Shown here: in pieces, positions 1 to 7,836 of the stretch
Layout: the number at the start of each line of letters is the position of its first letter
Numbering within the stretch: position 1 is the first letter of the stretch
NCBI RefSeq assembly: GCF_024519315.1
Contig: NZ_JANIIC010000017.1
Coordinates: forward strand, 62,001-126,000
Length of the DNA stretch: 64,000 nt
Reading direction: 5' to 3'
Origin: Streptomyces malaysiensis subsp. samsunensis
GTDB lineage: Bacteria > Actinomycetota > Actinomycetes > Streptomycetales > Streptomycetaceae
Made by a program: the position numbers and the translations under genes
Notes under the pieces: model-generated
What the model saw: only the letters and a program-made list of their open reading frames with translations
Databases searched by the model: none
Told to the model about the DNA's origin: nothing

Positions 1-1835
1 CTCTTGGGGCCCGTGTTGTAGGGGATCAGCACGCTCACCGGGTCGACGTTCAGCCGGTCGCGGCCGGGCTGGGTGGCCGCGGCACCGGCCTGCTCGGTCT
101 CGGCCCGGCCGGGCTGGGTGCCGCTCAGCACGGTGGCCACCGCGAGCAGCACGACGGCCACGACGGTCTCGGCGATCACCGACCGGCGCAGACCGCTGCG
201 CTCACGGTCGGCGTCCCGCTCCCGCAGCGTGGTGGCCTTGCCCTTGGCGGCCCGCTGACGGGCGAGCTGGGCGGCGCGTACGGGATCGCCGTCGTCGGAC
301 TCCTCACCGGACTCGGCCTCACCGGACTCGGCCTCACCGGACTCGGCCTCACCGGACTCGGCCTCGGCGGGGGTGTCGATGGCCGCGTCGGCCGCGCCGG
401 TACGGGCCGGCTGGGCGGCCTTCACCGCTGCTGCCGTCTCGGCGTCGGCCCCGGCCTCGGCCCGCGCCTTCGTCGTGGCCTTCGCGTCCGAGGCCGCCTC
501 CGACGCGCTCTCCGCCTCCGTCTCCTTTTCCGCCTCCGCCTCCGCCGTGGCATCCGTAAGGCGCCCGGTCCAGCGTCGCGAGACGGCGGCGATGCCCACG
601 AGCACCGCCACCAGACCCACCTTGACCAGCAGCCATCGCCCGTACTCGGTGTCGGTCAGCGCGCTCCAGGAGCCCACCTGCCGCCACGACTGGTACAGCC
701 CGGTGACCACCAGGGCGACGACCGAGCCGAAGGCCAGCCGCGAGAAGCGGCGCACGGCCGCCCGCTCGATCGGCTCGCCCGCCCGGAGCGTCACCGCGAG
801 CGAGGCGAGGCCGCCCATCCACACCCCGACCGCGATCAGATGGATCACGTCCACCGGCATGGCCAGCTGCCGCTGGAGGCCGACCGAGGCGTGCTCGGCC
901 ATCGCCCAGGTGGCGGCGAGGCCCACGGCCATCACCGTGCCGCCGAAGCCGAGCCCGAAGGCGAGGTCCTGGCGGCGCCGGGCGTCCACCTCCGCATCCC
1001 CGGTGCGGCGGGTGTACGAGCCGAAGAGGACGGCCAGGAAGATCGCCGCCGCGCCGAGCAGCAGCAGCCGGGACAGCAGCGCCGCGCCCGGCTTGGTGGA
1101 CAGCACATCGCCCAGCCTGCCGAGGCCGAGGACCCCGCCGATTCCCTCGCCGTCCGTGTACGGCCCGCGCAGCAGCAACAGCAGCAGGGTGGCCGTGAAG
1201 ACCGTCACCCAGCCGCCCACGGCGATCTTCCGCACCGGGCGTGAGGACCGGCAGAGCCCGGCGAACACACAGCCGCCCACGAGCGCCGCGAAACCGCCGT
1301 AGGCGGCGTACCGGCCGATCCCGTAGAGCGTGCCGACCGTGCTGTCGGACCCGCCGCCCGTGGACACCTTCGCGGTGGTCTTGGACGGGGCGCCGATGGA
1401 GAAGGTGAACGCGCCGCTCACCGGGTGGCTGTCCTCCGAGACCGCCTTCCAGGCCACCGTGTAGGTGCCGTCCGGAAGCCCGGAGTGCAGCCCGGCGGCG
1501 GCGGTCGAGGACTTGCCGCCGACATGGGCGGTCTTCCCGGTGTCCACGCGCTTGCCCTTGGGGTCGAGCACGCGCACCGAGTCGCCGGAGAGCAGCACGC
1601 CCTCCGAGAAGTTCAGCGTGACCTCCCTGGGGGCGGTCTTCACCACCGAGCCGTCGGCGGGGTCGGTCGAGGTGAGCGCGGCATGCGCGGACGCGGAACT
1701 CGCGCCCACGCTCAGCGCGCACAGCAGCGCGGCGAGCAGGGTGCCGCAGATCGCCGTCAGCCGCCGGGCGGTCGCGGTGGTCCGGGAGCGGGTCGCGGTG
1801 GGTCCGGCGGGGGCCAGGGAGGTCAGCGAGGGCAT
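1..1835 (-). CDS. CopC-CopD copper resistance fusion protein (3' end outside window)
   Basis: Last gene of a leftward copper operon; it runs off the left window edge, so at least 611 residues are present and the C-terminus is missing. After a signal peptide ending near SASAHA comes a CopC domain (periplasmic Cu binding; motifs HAALTSTDPADG, LHSGLPDGTYTVAW, DSHPVSGAF). A polytopic CopD membrane domain follows, ending with the helix LVAVLVGIAAVS. Next is a long charged Glu/Ala/Asp linker containing ESGEA repeats, one more membrane helix, and the start of a further extracytoplasmic segment (DPVSVLIPYN). CopC and CopD normally bind and import copper; fused forms are common in actinobacteria. The ATG lies just downstream of the pcuAC stop. 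The linker and downstream segment are unusual additions. Family is clear from sequence; direction of copper movement is inferred from family. Confidence 0.9.
   Translation of the reverse strand, partial: MPSLTSLAPAGPTATRSRTTATARRLTAICGTLLAALLCALSVGASSASAHAALTSTDPADGSVVKTAPREVTLNFSEGVLLSGDSVRVLDPKGKRVDTGKTAHVGGKSSTAAAGLHSGLPDGTYTVAWKAVSEDSHPVSGAFTFSIGAPSKTTAKVSTGGGSDSTVGTLYGIGRYAAYGGFAALVGGCVFAGLCRSSRPVRKIAVGGWVTVFTATLLLLLLRGPYTDGEGIGGVLGLGRLGDVLSTKPGAALLSRLLLLGAAAIFLAVLFGSYTRRTGDAEVDARRRQDLAFGLGFGGTVMAVGLAATWAMAEHASVGLQRQLAMPVDVIHLIAVGVWMGGLASLAVTLRAGEPIERAAVRRFSRLAFGSVVALVVTGLYQSWRQVGSWSALTDTEYGRWLLVKVGLVAVLVGIAAVSRRWTGRLTDATAEAEAEKETEAESASEAASDAKATTKARAEAGADAETAAAVKAAQPARTGAADAAIDTPAEAESGEAESGEAESGEAESGEESDDGDPVRAAQLARQRAAKGKATTLRERDADRERSGLRRSVIAETVVAVVLLAVATVLSGTQPGRAETEQAGAAATQPGRDRLNVDPVSVLIPYNTGPK
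303..362. repeat. Four tandem 15-bp units inside copCD linker
   Basis: Four perfect copies of a 15-bp unit lie in the reading frame of the CopC-CopD protein and encode ESGEA repeats in the acidic cytoplasmic-type linker. Such in-frame repeats are prone to copy-number change. Confidence 0.9.
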
Positions 1836-1841
1836 CGGGCG

Positions 1842-2342
1842 TCAGTCCTTGGGGCGGTACGTCGTGGGCTCGACCGGGACTTTGATCTCGATGGGGGCGG
1901 AGGTGGCGAAGTGAAGGGTGAAGTTGACTTTCTCACCGACCTTGGGCCGGTGGGTGAGGTTTGTCAGCATCAGATGATCTCCGCCGCTGGTCAGCTCGAG
2001 CCGGCCGTTCGCCGGGACATCGAGCGAGCTCACCTGCTTCATCCGGGTGCCCTGGGTGCTGTGCAGGGTGACCTCGGAGGCGAGCGGGGTGGTGACGGAC
2101 GTCAGCTCGTCGGCGCCGCCACCGGTGTTCCGTACGGTCAGGTATCCCGCCGCCATGTCGTCCATGGGCGGCCGCGAAACGTAGGCGCCGCTCACGGACA
2201 GCTTCGGGGCGCCCTTATGGCCGGCGCCGTCCCCGCTGCTCCCGCCACCGTCGCCGCCGTCCGAGCAGGCGGCGAGCGCGGCGGACAGACCGAGGGCGAG
2301 GACCGCGGTGGCCGCCTTACGGATGCCGGGACCCGTCCTCAT
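1842..2342 (-). CDS. PCu(A)C-type copper chaperone lipoprotein
   Basis: 166-residue extracytoplasmic copper chaperone (PCu(A)C/ECuC family, formerly DUF461). The N-terminus MRTGPGIRKAATAVLALGLS leads to lipobox LAAC, so it is probably a lipoprotein. The mature part is a cupredoxin-like fold with the ligand pattern His...Met (LHSTQGTRM) followed about 20 residues later by HLM, matching the family's H(M)xnM...HxM Cu(I) site. It starts by TGATG overlap with the sco stop, so the two are translationally coupled. In Streptomyces lividans the Sco and ECuC pair supplies copper to cytochrome oxidase and affects morphogenesis; the same role is inferred here. Confidence 0.92.
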   Translation of the reverse strand: MRTGPGIRKAATAVLALGLSAALAACSDGGDGGGSSGDGAGHKGAPKLSVSGAYVSRPPMDDMAAGYLTVRNTGGGADELTSVTTPLASEVTLHSTQGTRMKQVSSLDVPANGRLELTSGGDHLMLTNLTHRPKVGEKVNFTLHFATSAPIEIKVPVEPTTYRPKD

Positions 2343-3001
2343 CACGGGTTCCGCCCCTCGATGATCTTCGGCAGGTCCTTGGCGTAGCGGTCGGCGGTGG
2401 CTTCCGTCGTGTAGATCCAGCGGGCCTTGTCGTCCTTGGGCGAGAAGCCGATCACCTCGGCGCCGTGGCTGACGGTGATGCTGCCGTCCTTCTCCTTCTT
2501 CGGCTTCTCGATGTAGATGCCCAGCGGCCGCGCGGCGGCCTTGATGGTGTTGAAGTCGCCGGTCAGGCCGACGAAGTCGGTGCCGCCCTGGGCGTCGAGC
2601 CAGGACCGGATCCGCTTGGGGGTGTCCCGGGCGGGGTCGGTGCTGACGAAGACGACGCGCAGCTTCTCCCGCTCGGCCTTGGAGAGCTTCTTCACGGCGA
2701 TGCCGACGTTGCTCATGGTCAGCGGGCAGACGTCGGGGCAGTGGGTGTAGCCGAAGAAGAGCAGGGTGGGCCGGCCCTTGGTCTCCTCGAGCAGGTCGTA
2801 CTTCTTGTCGTCGGTGTCGGTGAGGACGAGGTCCGGCTTGGCCTTCGCCTGGTCCAGGACGATGGCCTGACCCGGCTTCTGGCCGCCCTTGACCTCGGCG
2901 GCGGCGTTGTCGCCCTTGCCCCCGCCGTCCGAGCCGCCGCAGGCGCTGAGGGTGAGCGCGGCGGTGGCGACGAGCGCGGTGGCCAGGATTTTGGTGCGCA
3001 T
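2342..3001 (-). CDS. Sco1/SenC/PrrC family copper chaperone lipoprotein
   Basis: 219-residue membrane-anchored thioredoxin-fold protein that delivers copper to the CuA site of cytochrome c oxidase and related enzymes. The chosen ATG gives a lipoprotein signal ending in LSAC and has a GGGAGAAC ribosome site upstream; a longer in-frame start is possible but lacks both. The Sco motif CPDVC is in the context GYTHCPDVCPLTMSN, and the distal copper-ligand His lies in VSHGAEVIGF. The gene sits between ycnI and pcuAC in a four-gene copper operon and overlaps pcuAC by one base. Confidence 0.94.
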   Translation of the reverse strand: MRTKILATALVATAALTLSACGGSDGGGKGDNAAAEVKGGQKPGQAIVLDQAKAKPDLVLTDTDDKKYDLLEETKGRPTLLFFGYTHCPDVCPLTMSNVGIAVKKLSKAEREKLRVVFVSTDPARDTPKRIRSWLDAQGGTDFVGLTGDFNTIKAAARPLGIYIEKPKKEKDGSITVSHGAEVIGFSPKDDKARWIYTTEATADRYAKDLPKIIEGRNP

Positions 3002-3144
3002 GGAGCTGTTCTCCCAAGAGAGGGGTGGATCGGTGGCGCGCGGGGCGGCGGGCACGAGGGCCCGCCGCCCCCGACGGGATCACGCGGTCGGCTCAGGACC
3101 CGCGGTCACCGGCGGTACGCGTGTGGTGTTCGGCCGGTCGGTGG

Positions 3145-3900
3145 TCAGGCGGAACGGCGGCGGCTGGCGACCACGCCGAAGGCGACACCGGCGGCGCCGA
3201 CGACGATGCCCGCGATGCCCAGCACCCGGGCGGTGGTGTCGCTGCCGTCTTTGTCGTCCGAGGCGTCCTCGGAGGCGGAATTCTCGGCTCCGGCCTTCTC
3301 GGAGTCCTTGCCCTGCCCCTGTCCGGAGGCCGCGGCGGCGTCCTGGCCGTCCGAGCCCTTGGCCGGGGCGACCAGCTTGAGCACCGGCGCCGGGTTCTCG
3401 GGTTCGGCGGCGCCCTCCTGGGGCTCCTCGATCCAGCGCACGACCTCCTTGTTGTCGTACGTCTGGAGCGCCTTGAAGACGAGCTGGTCGGCGTCCTCGG
3501 GCAGCTGGCCGACCGAGAGCGGGAACTGCTGGAACATCCCCGGCTCGATCTTTCCGCCGGTCCAGGTGACCTTGGTGACCGCCTCGTTGATCTTCTCGCC
3601 GTGCATCTCCATGGGCTTGGCGAGCTTGGACTTGGTGACCTTGACGTCCCACCCGGGCACCGGCTGGGGCATCACCGAGGCGAGCGGGTGGTCGGCGGGC
3701 AGGTTCACCTCGAGCTTGACGGTGGAGGAGTCGTCGCGCTCGTTGGGCACCTTGAAGTTGATGGTGCTGTAGCCGCCCTTCTCGGCCTGGCCGGGCTGCA
3801 CGCTGACGTGCGCGAAGGCCGGGCCCGCGGTGAGCAGCACCAGGCCGCCCGCGGTGAGGCATCCGATGACCGGCAGACGGCGAAGACGCATGGCGTTCAT
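3145..3900 (-). CDS. YcnI family (DUF1775) extracytoplasmic copper-binding protein
   Basis: 251 residues. A signal peptide ends at GPAFA-HVSVQPG, so the mature protein begins with the His used for Cu(II) binding in YcnI proteins. The YcnI domain covers roughly residues 32-170 and includes the conserved GWDVKV. A low-complexity Asp/Ser/Glu linker follows, then one C-terminal membrane helix (VLGIAGIVVGAAGVAFG) and a basic tail, which anchors it to the membrane. The chosen start gives a normal signal peptide and has CGGAG about 8 nt upstream. First gene of the copper operon (ycnI-sco-pcuAC-copCD). Confidence 0.93.
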   Translation of the reverse strand: MNAMRLRRLPVIGCLTAGGLVLLTAGPAFAHVSVQPGQAEKGGYSTINFKVPNERDDSSTVKLEVNLPADHPLASVMPQPVPGWDVKVTKSKLAKPMEMHGEKINEAVTKVTWTGGKIEPGMFQQFPLSVGQLPEDADQLVFKALQTYDNKEVVRWIEEPQEGAAEPENPAPVLKLVAPAKGSDGQDAAAASGQGQGKDSEKAGAENSASEDASDDKDGSDTTARVLGIAGIVVGAAGVAFGVVASRRRSA

Positions 3901-3997
3901 GTCAACACTCCGGGAAGACAGGAATGAGCAGATGGGTGGGCGCGCGTGCGGCGACGTCGCGGCCACCCTCCGGTCCCGCTGGAGAGCGTCGCGTCGG

Positions 3998-4813
3998 TCA
4001 GGCCGCCAGGTCGCAGGCCGGCGGTCCCCGCCTGATCACGCTGTGCTGGAGGACCAGGGCCGTCGTCCCGCCCTCGTCCCGCTCGGCCGTGCGCGGACGG
4101 CACGGCCCGCCGTAAGGCGCCGCCGAAGGGGCGAGGAGCACCCTGACGAGCTTCAGGGCGGCCCGCAGCGCCCGTACGAGCGTGGCCTCCGCGACGCCCC
4201 GGGCCCCGTCCACCGACAGCCGCACCGCCCGCCATACGGCCGCCTCGCCCCGGCGCAGCAGCCAGCCGATGGCCAGCGCGGCCAGCAGATGGCCCAGGGC
4301 CATGGGCAGCGACGGCAGCAGGCTCTCCATCCCCGCCGCCCGCTCCACCGGGGCGGTGGCCGCCGGCATGGCGTGCGCGCCGTGCGAGGCGGACGGGTCG
4401 ATGCCCGCGTGCGCCACGATCCGGTGGGCCGTCGCGGCGTCGAGCCGCCCGGGGCCCGACGCGCACAGCAGCCTGGCGGCCAGGCCGATCACATGGCCCT
4501 GGGCGGCGTCGGCCCGATGGGCGGCCTCCTCGGCGGCGGCTGCCCGGTCCTGCCCGAGGGCGAAGAGCGTGTGCAGCGCGAGCTGCCCGGTGGCCAGCAG
4601 GACCGCGATCCCGGGCAGCGACCGCTCCCGCCCGGCCAGCGACAGCGCCACCGTGAACATCGCAGCGCAGCCCACGCCCAGCGTCCACAGCGGCACGGTC
4701 GCACAGGACCCCAGCACATGCCCCGCCGCGGACAGCATGACGCAGACCGCGGTGAACACCGCGGCCCGCAGCATTCGCAGATCGGCGCCGGCACGGGCGA
4801 CTGGGGAAGCCAT
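3998..4813 (-). CDS. Polytopic membrane protein of unknown function upstream of the copper operon
   Basis: About 271 residues, with hydrophobic segments near residues 15-35, 45-60, 65-90 and 185-200, a His-containing loop (ASHGAHAMP) and a basic C-terminal region. It is read in the same direction as ycnI with about 97 bp between them, so it could be the promoter-proximal gene of the same operon. I do not recognise the family. The ATG at MASPVARAG is preferred; an in-frame start 21 codons upstream lacks a ribosome site. The loop His/Met residues suggest metal handling but this is only a guess. Confidence 0.7.
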   Translation of the reverse strand: MASPVARAGADLRMLRAAVFTAVCVMLSAAGHVLGSCATVPLWTLGVGCAAMFTVALSLAGRERSLPGIAVLLATGQLALHTLFALGQDRAAAAEEAAHRADAAQGHVIGLAARLLCASGPGRLDAATAHRIVAHAGIDPSASHGAHAMPAATAPVERAAGMESLLPSLPMALGHLLAALAIGWLLRRGEAAVWRAVRLSVDGARGVAEATLVRALRAALKLVRVLLAPSAAPYGGPCRPRTAERDEGGTTALVLQHSVIRRGPPACDLAA

Positions 4814-5014
4814 GGCCGCGCCATCATCCCACCGGGGGGCCGCGTTACCTACAGGGGGTGGGGCGTACCGGCGCACACCGGGACAGGCTCATACACCGGT
4901 TCGCGCATCGAGCGCGTCCGCCGAATGAGCGGAGTCACGTTGATAACACGCTTACGGACCATGGACCCAGGCAATACGTAACGGTATGTCGAGCCGCGGC
5001 CGGGAGGCTGGAGC

Positions 5015-5518
5015 ATGAGCATCTGGTGGTCACTCCATTTGCCCCGCGAGGCGGCGAGCGTTCCGCTCGCACGACGACTGCTCCTCGGCACCATGGAGAC
5101 GGCCGGAGTCGATCCGGAGATCTCCTACGATCTGTCGGTCGCCCTCTCCGAAGCGTGTGCGAACGCGGTGGAGCACGGGGGCCGCGACGGCGCGGGCGGG
5201 GATTATCGAGTCACGGCCTATATCGACGGCGACACCTGCCGTATCGAGGTCACCGACTCCGGTCCCGGCTTCGCCGGACGCGGCACCGTCCGCCGCGGGG
5301 CGCGCACCCGGAGCGAGCGGCGTCCGGCGGGTCCGCCGAGACCGCAGCAGCCGCGCGGTCCGGCTCCGCCACAGGCGGAGCACGGGCGGGGGCTCTTTCT
5401 CATCGAGGCCCTCACCGACCATGTCCGCTACCGCGACCGTCCGGGCCGCGGCGGGGTGGTGGTGAGCTTCGACAAGATCCTCAAGTGGCGTGAAGGGGCG
5501 CTGCTCAAGGCGTCGTAG
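5015..5518 (+). CDS. RsbW-like ATP-binding protein (HATPase_c, anti-sigma type)
   Basis: 167-residue GHKL ATPase of the kind that acts as an anti-sigma factor kinase in streptomycetes. Motifs are in order: N-box EACANAVEHG (about residues 47-56), G1 box DSGPGF, and G2 box EHGRGLFLIEALTD. Between G1 and G2 is a Pro/Arg-rich insertion (about residues 95-120) longer than in most members. An excellent ribosome site (GGGAGGCTGGAGC) precedes the ATG. It is divergent from the membrane protein on the other strand, with a 200-bp shared promoter region. No antagonist gene is adjacent, so its partner is unknown. Confidence 0.88.
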   Translation: MSIWWSLHLPREAASVPLARRLLLGTMETAGVDPEISYDLSVALSEACANAVEHGGRDGAGGDYRVTAYIDGDTCRIEVTDSGPGFAGRGTVRRGARTRSERRPAGPPRPQQPRGPAPPQAEHGRGLFLIEALTDHVRYRDRPGRGGVVVSFDKILKWREGALLKAS

Positions 5519-5637
5519 GCGCGTCACGGTCCTTCAGGAACCTCAACCTCGACCTCAGCAAGACCGGCGGCCTCAGCGACCTCATCGGGCTCAGCGAGTT
5601 TCAGCGAGCCGGGGAAGCGCGGGAGGAGTCAGGAAGC

Positions 5638-7122
5638 TCAAGGAGTCGGGCGGCCGTCTGTTTCGGGCGGCAGAGCGCGGCACAGCGCGTCCAGTGCCTC
5701 CGCGAAGGAGTGTTCGGGCGGGGTCGCGTAGCCCACCACGAGCCCGTCGAGACGCGGTGTGGTGGCCTCCGGGTGGCGGTAGCCGCCGAGGCCGTCGAGC
5801 GCCAGCCCCTGCCAGGCGGCGGCGCGGAGTGCGGACCGCTCGGTGCCGGGCGGCAGCTCCAGGACCGCGTGCAGACCGGCCGCGATCCCCGAGACCCGGA
5901 TATGGGGCGCGTGTTCGGCCAGGGCCGCCACGAGCTGATCGCGCCGACGGCGGTAGTGCTGGCGCATACGGCGCACATGGCGGTCGTATCCGCCCGATTC
6001 GATGAAGTCCGCGAGGGTCAGCTGGTCGAGGACGCCGGTCCATCCCTCGCGCTCCCCCTTGACGGCCAGCAGACGGTCGACCAGATGGTCCGGCAGCACC
6101 ATCCAGCCCAGCCGCAGGGCCGGGGAGAGGCTCTTGCTGACCGAGCCGAGGTAGACCACCCGGTCGGGGTCGAGCCCCTGGACGGCGCCCACCGGGCGGC
6201 GGTCGTAGCGGAGCTCCCCGTCGTAGTCGTCCTCCAGGACCAGACCGCCGCTCTCGCGCGCCCAGGCCACCGCCGCGGCCCGCCGCCCGGGGTGCAGCGG
6301 ACCGCCGGTGGGGAACTGGTGGGCGGGGGTGAGCAGGGCCGCCCGTACGCCGTCGAGGTCGGCCAGTCCATCCGTAAGGGCGCCATCGGCGTCCAGGGGA
6401 AGCGGGACCGTACGGATCCCGGCGGATCTCAGAAGCGAGCGGTGGAAGGCCAGACCGTAGGACTCGACGGCCATCCGGGGCCGCGTCAGCCGGGTCTCGC
6501 CCAGCAGCCGCAGCGCATGCGCGAAGCCCGAGCAGACGACGATCCGCTCGGGGTCGGTGCGCACGCCACGGGCGCGGGCCAGATAGTCGGCCAGGGCGCG
6601 GCGCAGTTCCGGGCGGCCGCGCGGATCCCCGGGGCCGAACGCCTCGTTGGGCGCGGCGGTCAGGGCGCGGCGGGCCGAGGCGAGCCAGGCGGCGCGGGGG
6701 AAGGAGGCGGCGTCCGGCTGACCCTGGAGCAGGCTGTGCACCGGACGCGGGGCCGGCCGGGGGCCCCGGCGGCCGCCGGTCGGCAGGGGCGGCCGCCCGC
6801 CGCGCTCCCGGCGGGCCGCGCGCCGACCGGGCGAGGGCGGTGCGGGACGGGACGCCACCCGGGTCCCGGAGCCCTGGCGGGCGGTGAGCCAGCCCTCGGC
6901 GACCAGCTCGGCGTAGGCGTCGGCGACCGTGTTCCGGGCGATGCCCAGGTCGGCGGCGAGAGAACGGTAAGGCGGCAGCCGGGTGTCCGGGGCGAGCCGC
7001 CCGTCGCGGATGGCCTCGCGCAGCGCGGCCATCAGGGCCGTCCTGCGGCTGCCCGCGCGGGTGAGCTCCAGATGGAGGTCACTGCCGAGGATCTCCGCCG
7101 AATTGACCCATGAATCCACCAT
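5638..7122 (-). CDS. MocR/PdxR family transcriptional regulator (GntR HTH plus aminotransferase fold)
   Basis: 494 residues. The N-terminal GntR winged helix (about residues 20-90; RLPPYRSLAADLGIARNT, EGWLTARQGSGTRV) is followed by a fold-type I aminotransferase-like domain with the PLP lysine in SVSKSLSPALRLGW. MocR proteins use PLP as a sensor, often for vitamin B6 or amino-compound genes. It is divergent from the AhpD-like gene with only 47 bp between starts, and MocR regulators usually control the divergent neighbour. Start chosen at MVDSWVNSAEIL; an in-frame start 9 codons upstream is possible. The target is inferred from position. Confidence 0.9.
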   Translation of the reverse strand: MVDSWVNSAEILGSDLHLELTRAGSRRTALMAALREAIRDGRLAPDTRLPPYRSLAADLGIARNTVADAYAELVAEGWLTARQGSGTRVASRPAPPSPGRRAARRERGGRPPLPTGGRRGPRPAPRPVHSLLQGQPDAASFPRAAWLASARRALTAAPNEAFGPGDPRGRPELRRALADYLARARGVRTDPERIVVCSGFAHALRLLGETRLTRPRMAVESYGLAFHRSLLRSAGIRTVPLPLDADGALTDGLADLDGVRAALLTPAHQFPTGGPLHPGRRAAAVAWARESGGLVLEDDYDGELRYDRRPVGAVQGLDPDRVVYLGSVSKSLSPALRLGWMVLPDHLVDRLLAVKGEREGWTGVLDQLTLADFIESGGYDRHVRRMRQHYRRRRDQLVAALAEHAPHIRVSGIAAGLHAVLELPPGTERSALRAAAWQGLALDGLGGYRHPEATTPRLDGLVVGYATPPEHSFAEALDALCRALPPETDGRPTP

Positions 7123-7169
7123 GGAAATGCACCCTACAGGGGGTCGCATAGCGGCCTAATTTCATTCCC
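7123..7169. promoter_or_regulatory. Divergent promoter region, MocR regulator / AhpD-like gene
   Basis: Only 47 bp separate the two start codons, so both promoters and the MocR operator must overlap here. It contains the A/T-rich stretch CCTAATTTCAT ahead of the rightward gene. Confidence 0.5.
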
Positions 7170-7712
7170 ATGACGACTTCGGCGACGACCACAGCGACGA
7201 CGACAGCGACGATGGCGGGGACGACGGCCGGGACGACGACCGCCGAGACGGTGACGACGGCACGCGAGACCGGGCGGGTCGACTTCGCGAAGGCCGCCCC
7301 CAAGGCGTTCAAGGCGCTGATCAGCCTGGACGCGGCCGCGCGCGAGGGGCTGGACCCGGCCCTGGTGGAGCTGGTGCAGATCCGCTCCTCCCAGCTCAAC
7401 AACTGCGCCTACTGCCTCCATATGCACACCACCGACGCCCATGAGGCGGGCGAGAGCAACGAGCGCATCGCCCTGGCGGGCGTCTGGGAGGAGGCCGGGA
7501 AGGCCGGGTTCTACACCGAGAAGGAGCAGGCCGCCCTGGCGCTCACCGAGGCGGTCACGCTGCTGCCCGGCGGTGTCCTGGACGGGGTCTACGAGCGGGC
7601 CGCCCGGCACTTCGAGGAGCGGGAGCTGGCTCAGCTCATCGCCCTCATCTTCACGATCAACTCCTGGAACCGGATCGCGGTGACCACCCGCAAGGTGCCG
7701 GGGCAGGACTGA
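7170..7712 (+). CDS. Carboxymuconolactone decarboxylase / AhpD-like alkylhydroperoxidase
   Basis: 180 residues. The CMD-fold core carries the peroxidase-type Cys pair in NNCAYCLHMHTTDA, plus the helix TEKEQAALALTEAVT and SWNRIAV. AhpD-like proteins reduce peroxides through the CxxC pair and a nearby His. The first 30 residues are a Thr/Ala-rich stretch from repeated ACG/GCG codons and are probably disordered; a later start is possible but no internal Met has a better ribosome site. Its divergent MocR neighbour is the likely regulator. Confidence 0.87.
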   Translation: MTTSATTTATTTATMAGTTAGTTTAETVTTARETGRVDFAKAAPKAFKALISLDAAAREGLDPALVELVQIRSSQLNNCAYCLHMHTTDAHEAGESNERIALAGVWEEAGKAGFYTEKEQAALALTEAVTLLPGGVLDGVYERAARHFEERELAQLIALIFTINSWNRIAVTTRKVPGQD

Positions 7713-7770
7713 GAACGGCCGGGACAGGACCGAGAACGGCCGGGCAGGACCGGGAAGGGCCCGAGAACGA

Positions 7771-7803
7771 ACCGTGGGGAGCGGCGCCGCCGCTCCCCAC
7801 GGT
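7771..7803. terminator. Bidirectional hairpin terminator
   Basis: A 33-bp near-perfect palindrome (16-bp arms, ACCGTGGGGAGCGGCG and its complement) lies between two convergent genes. No long T-run, as is common in high-GC actinobacteria. Confidence 0.85.
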
Positions 7804-7836
7804 CCCTCCCATGCGATCAGGCGATGAGCCGCCCCC

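Noticed and set aside
349..1722. Long Arg/Gly-rich frame inside copCD
   Set aside because: Out of frame with the clear CopC-CopD protein; composition is typical of a shadow frame in high-GC DNA.
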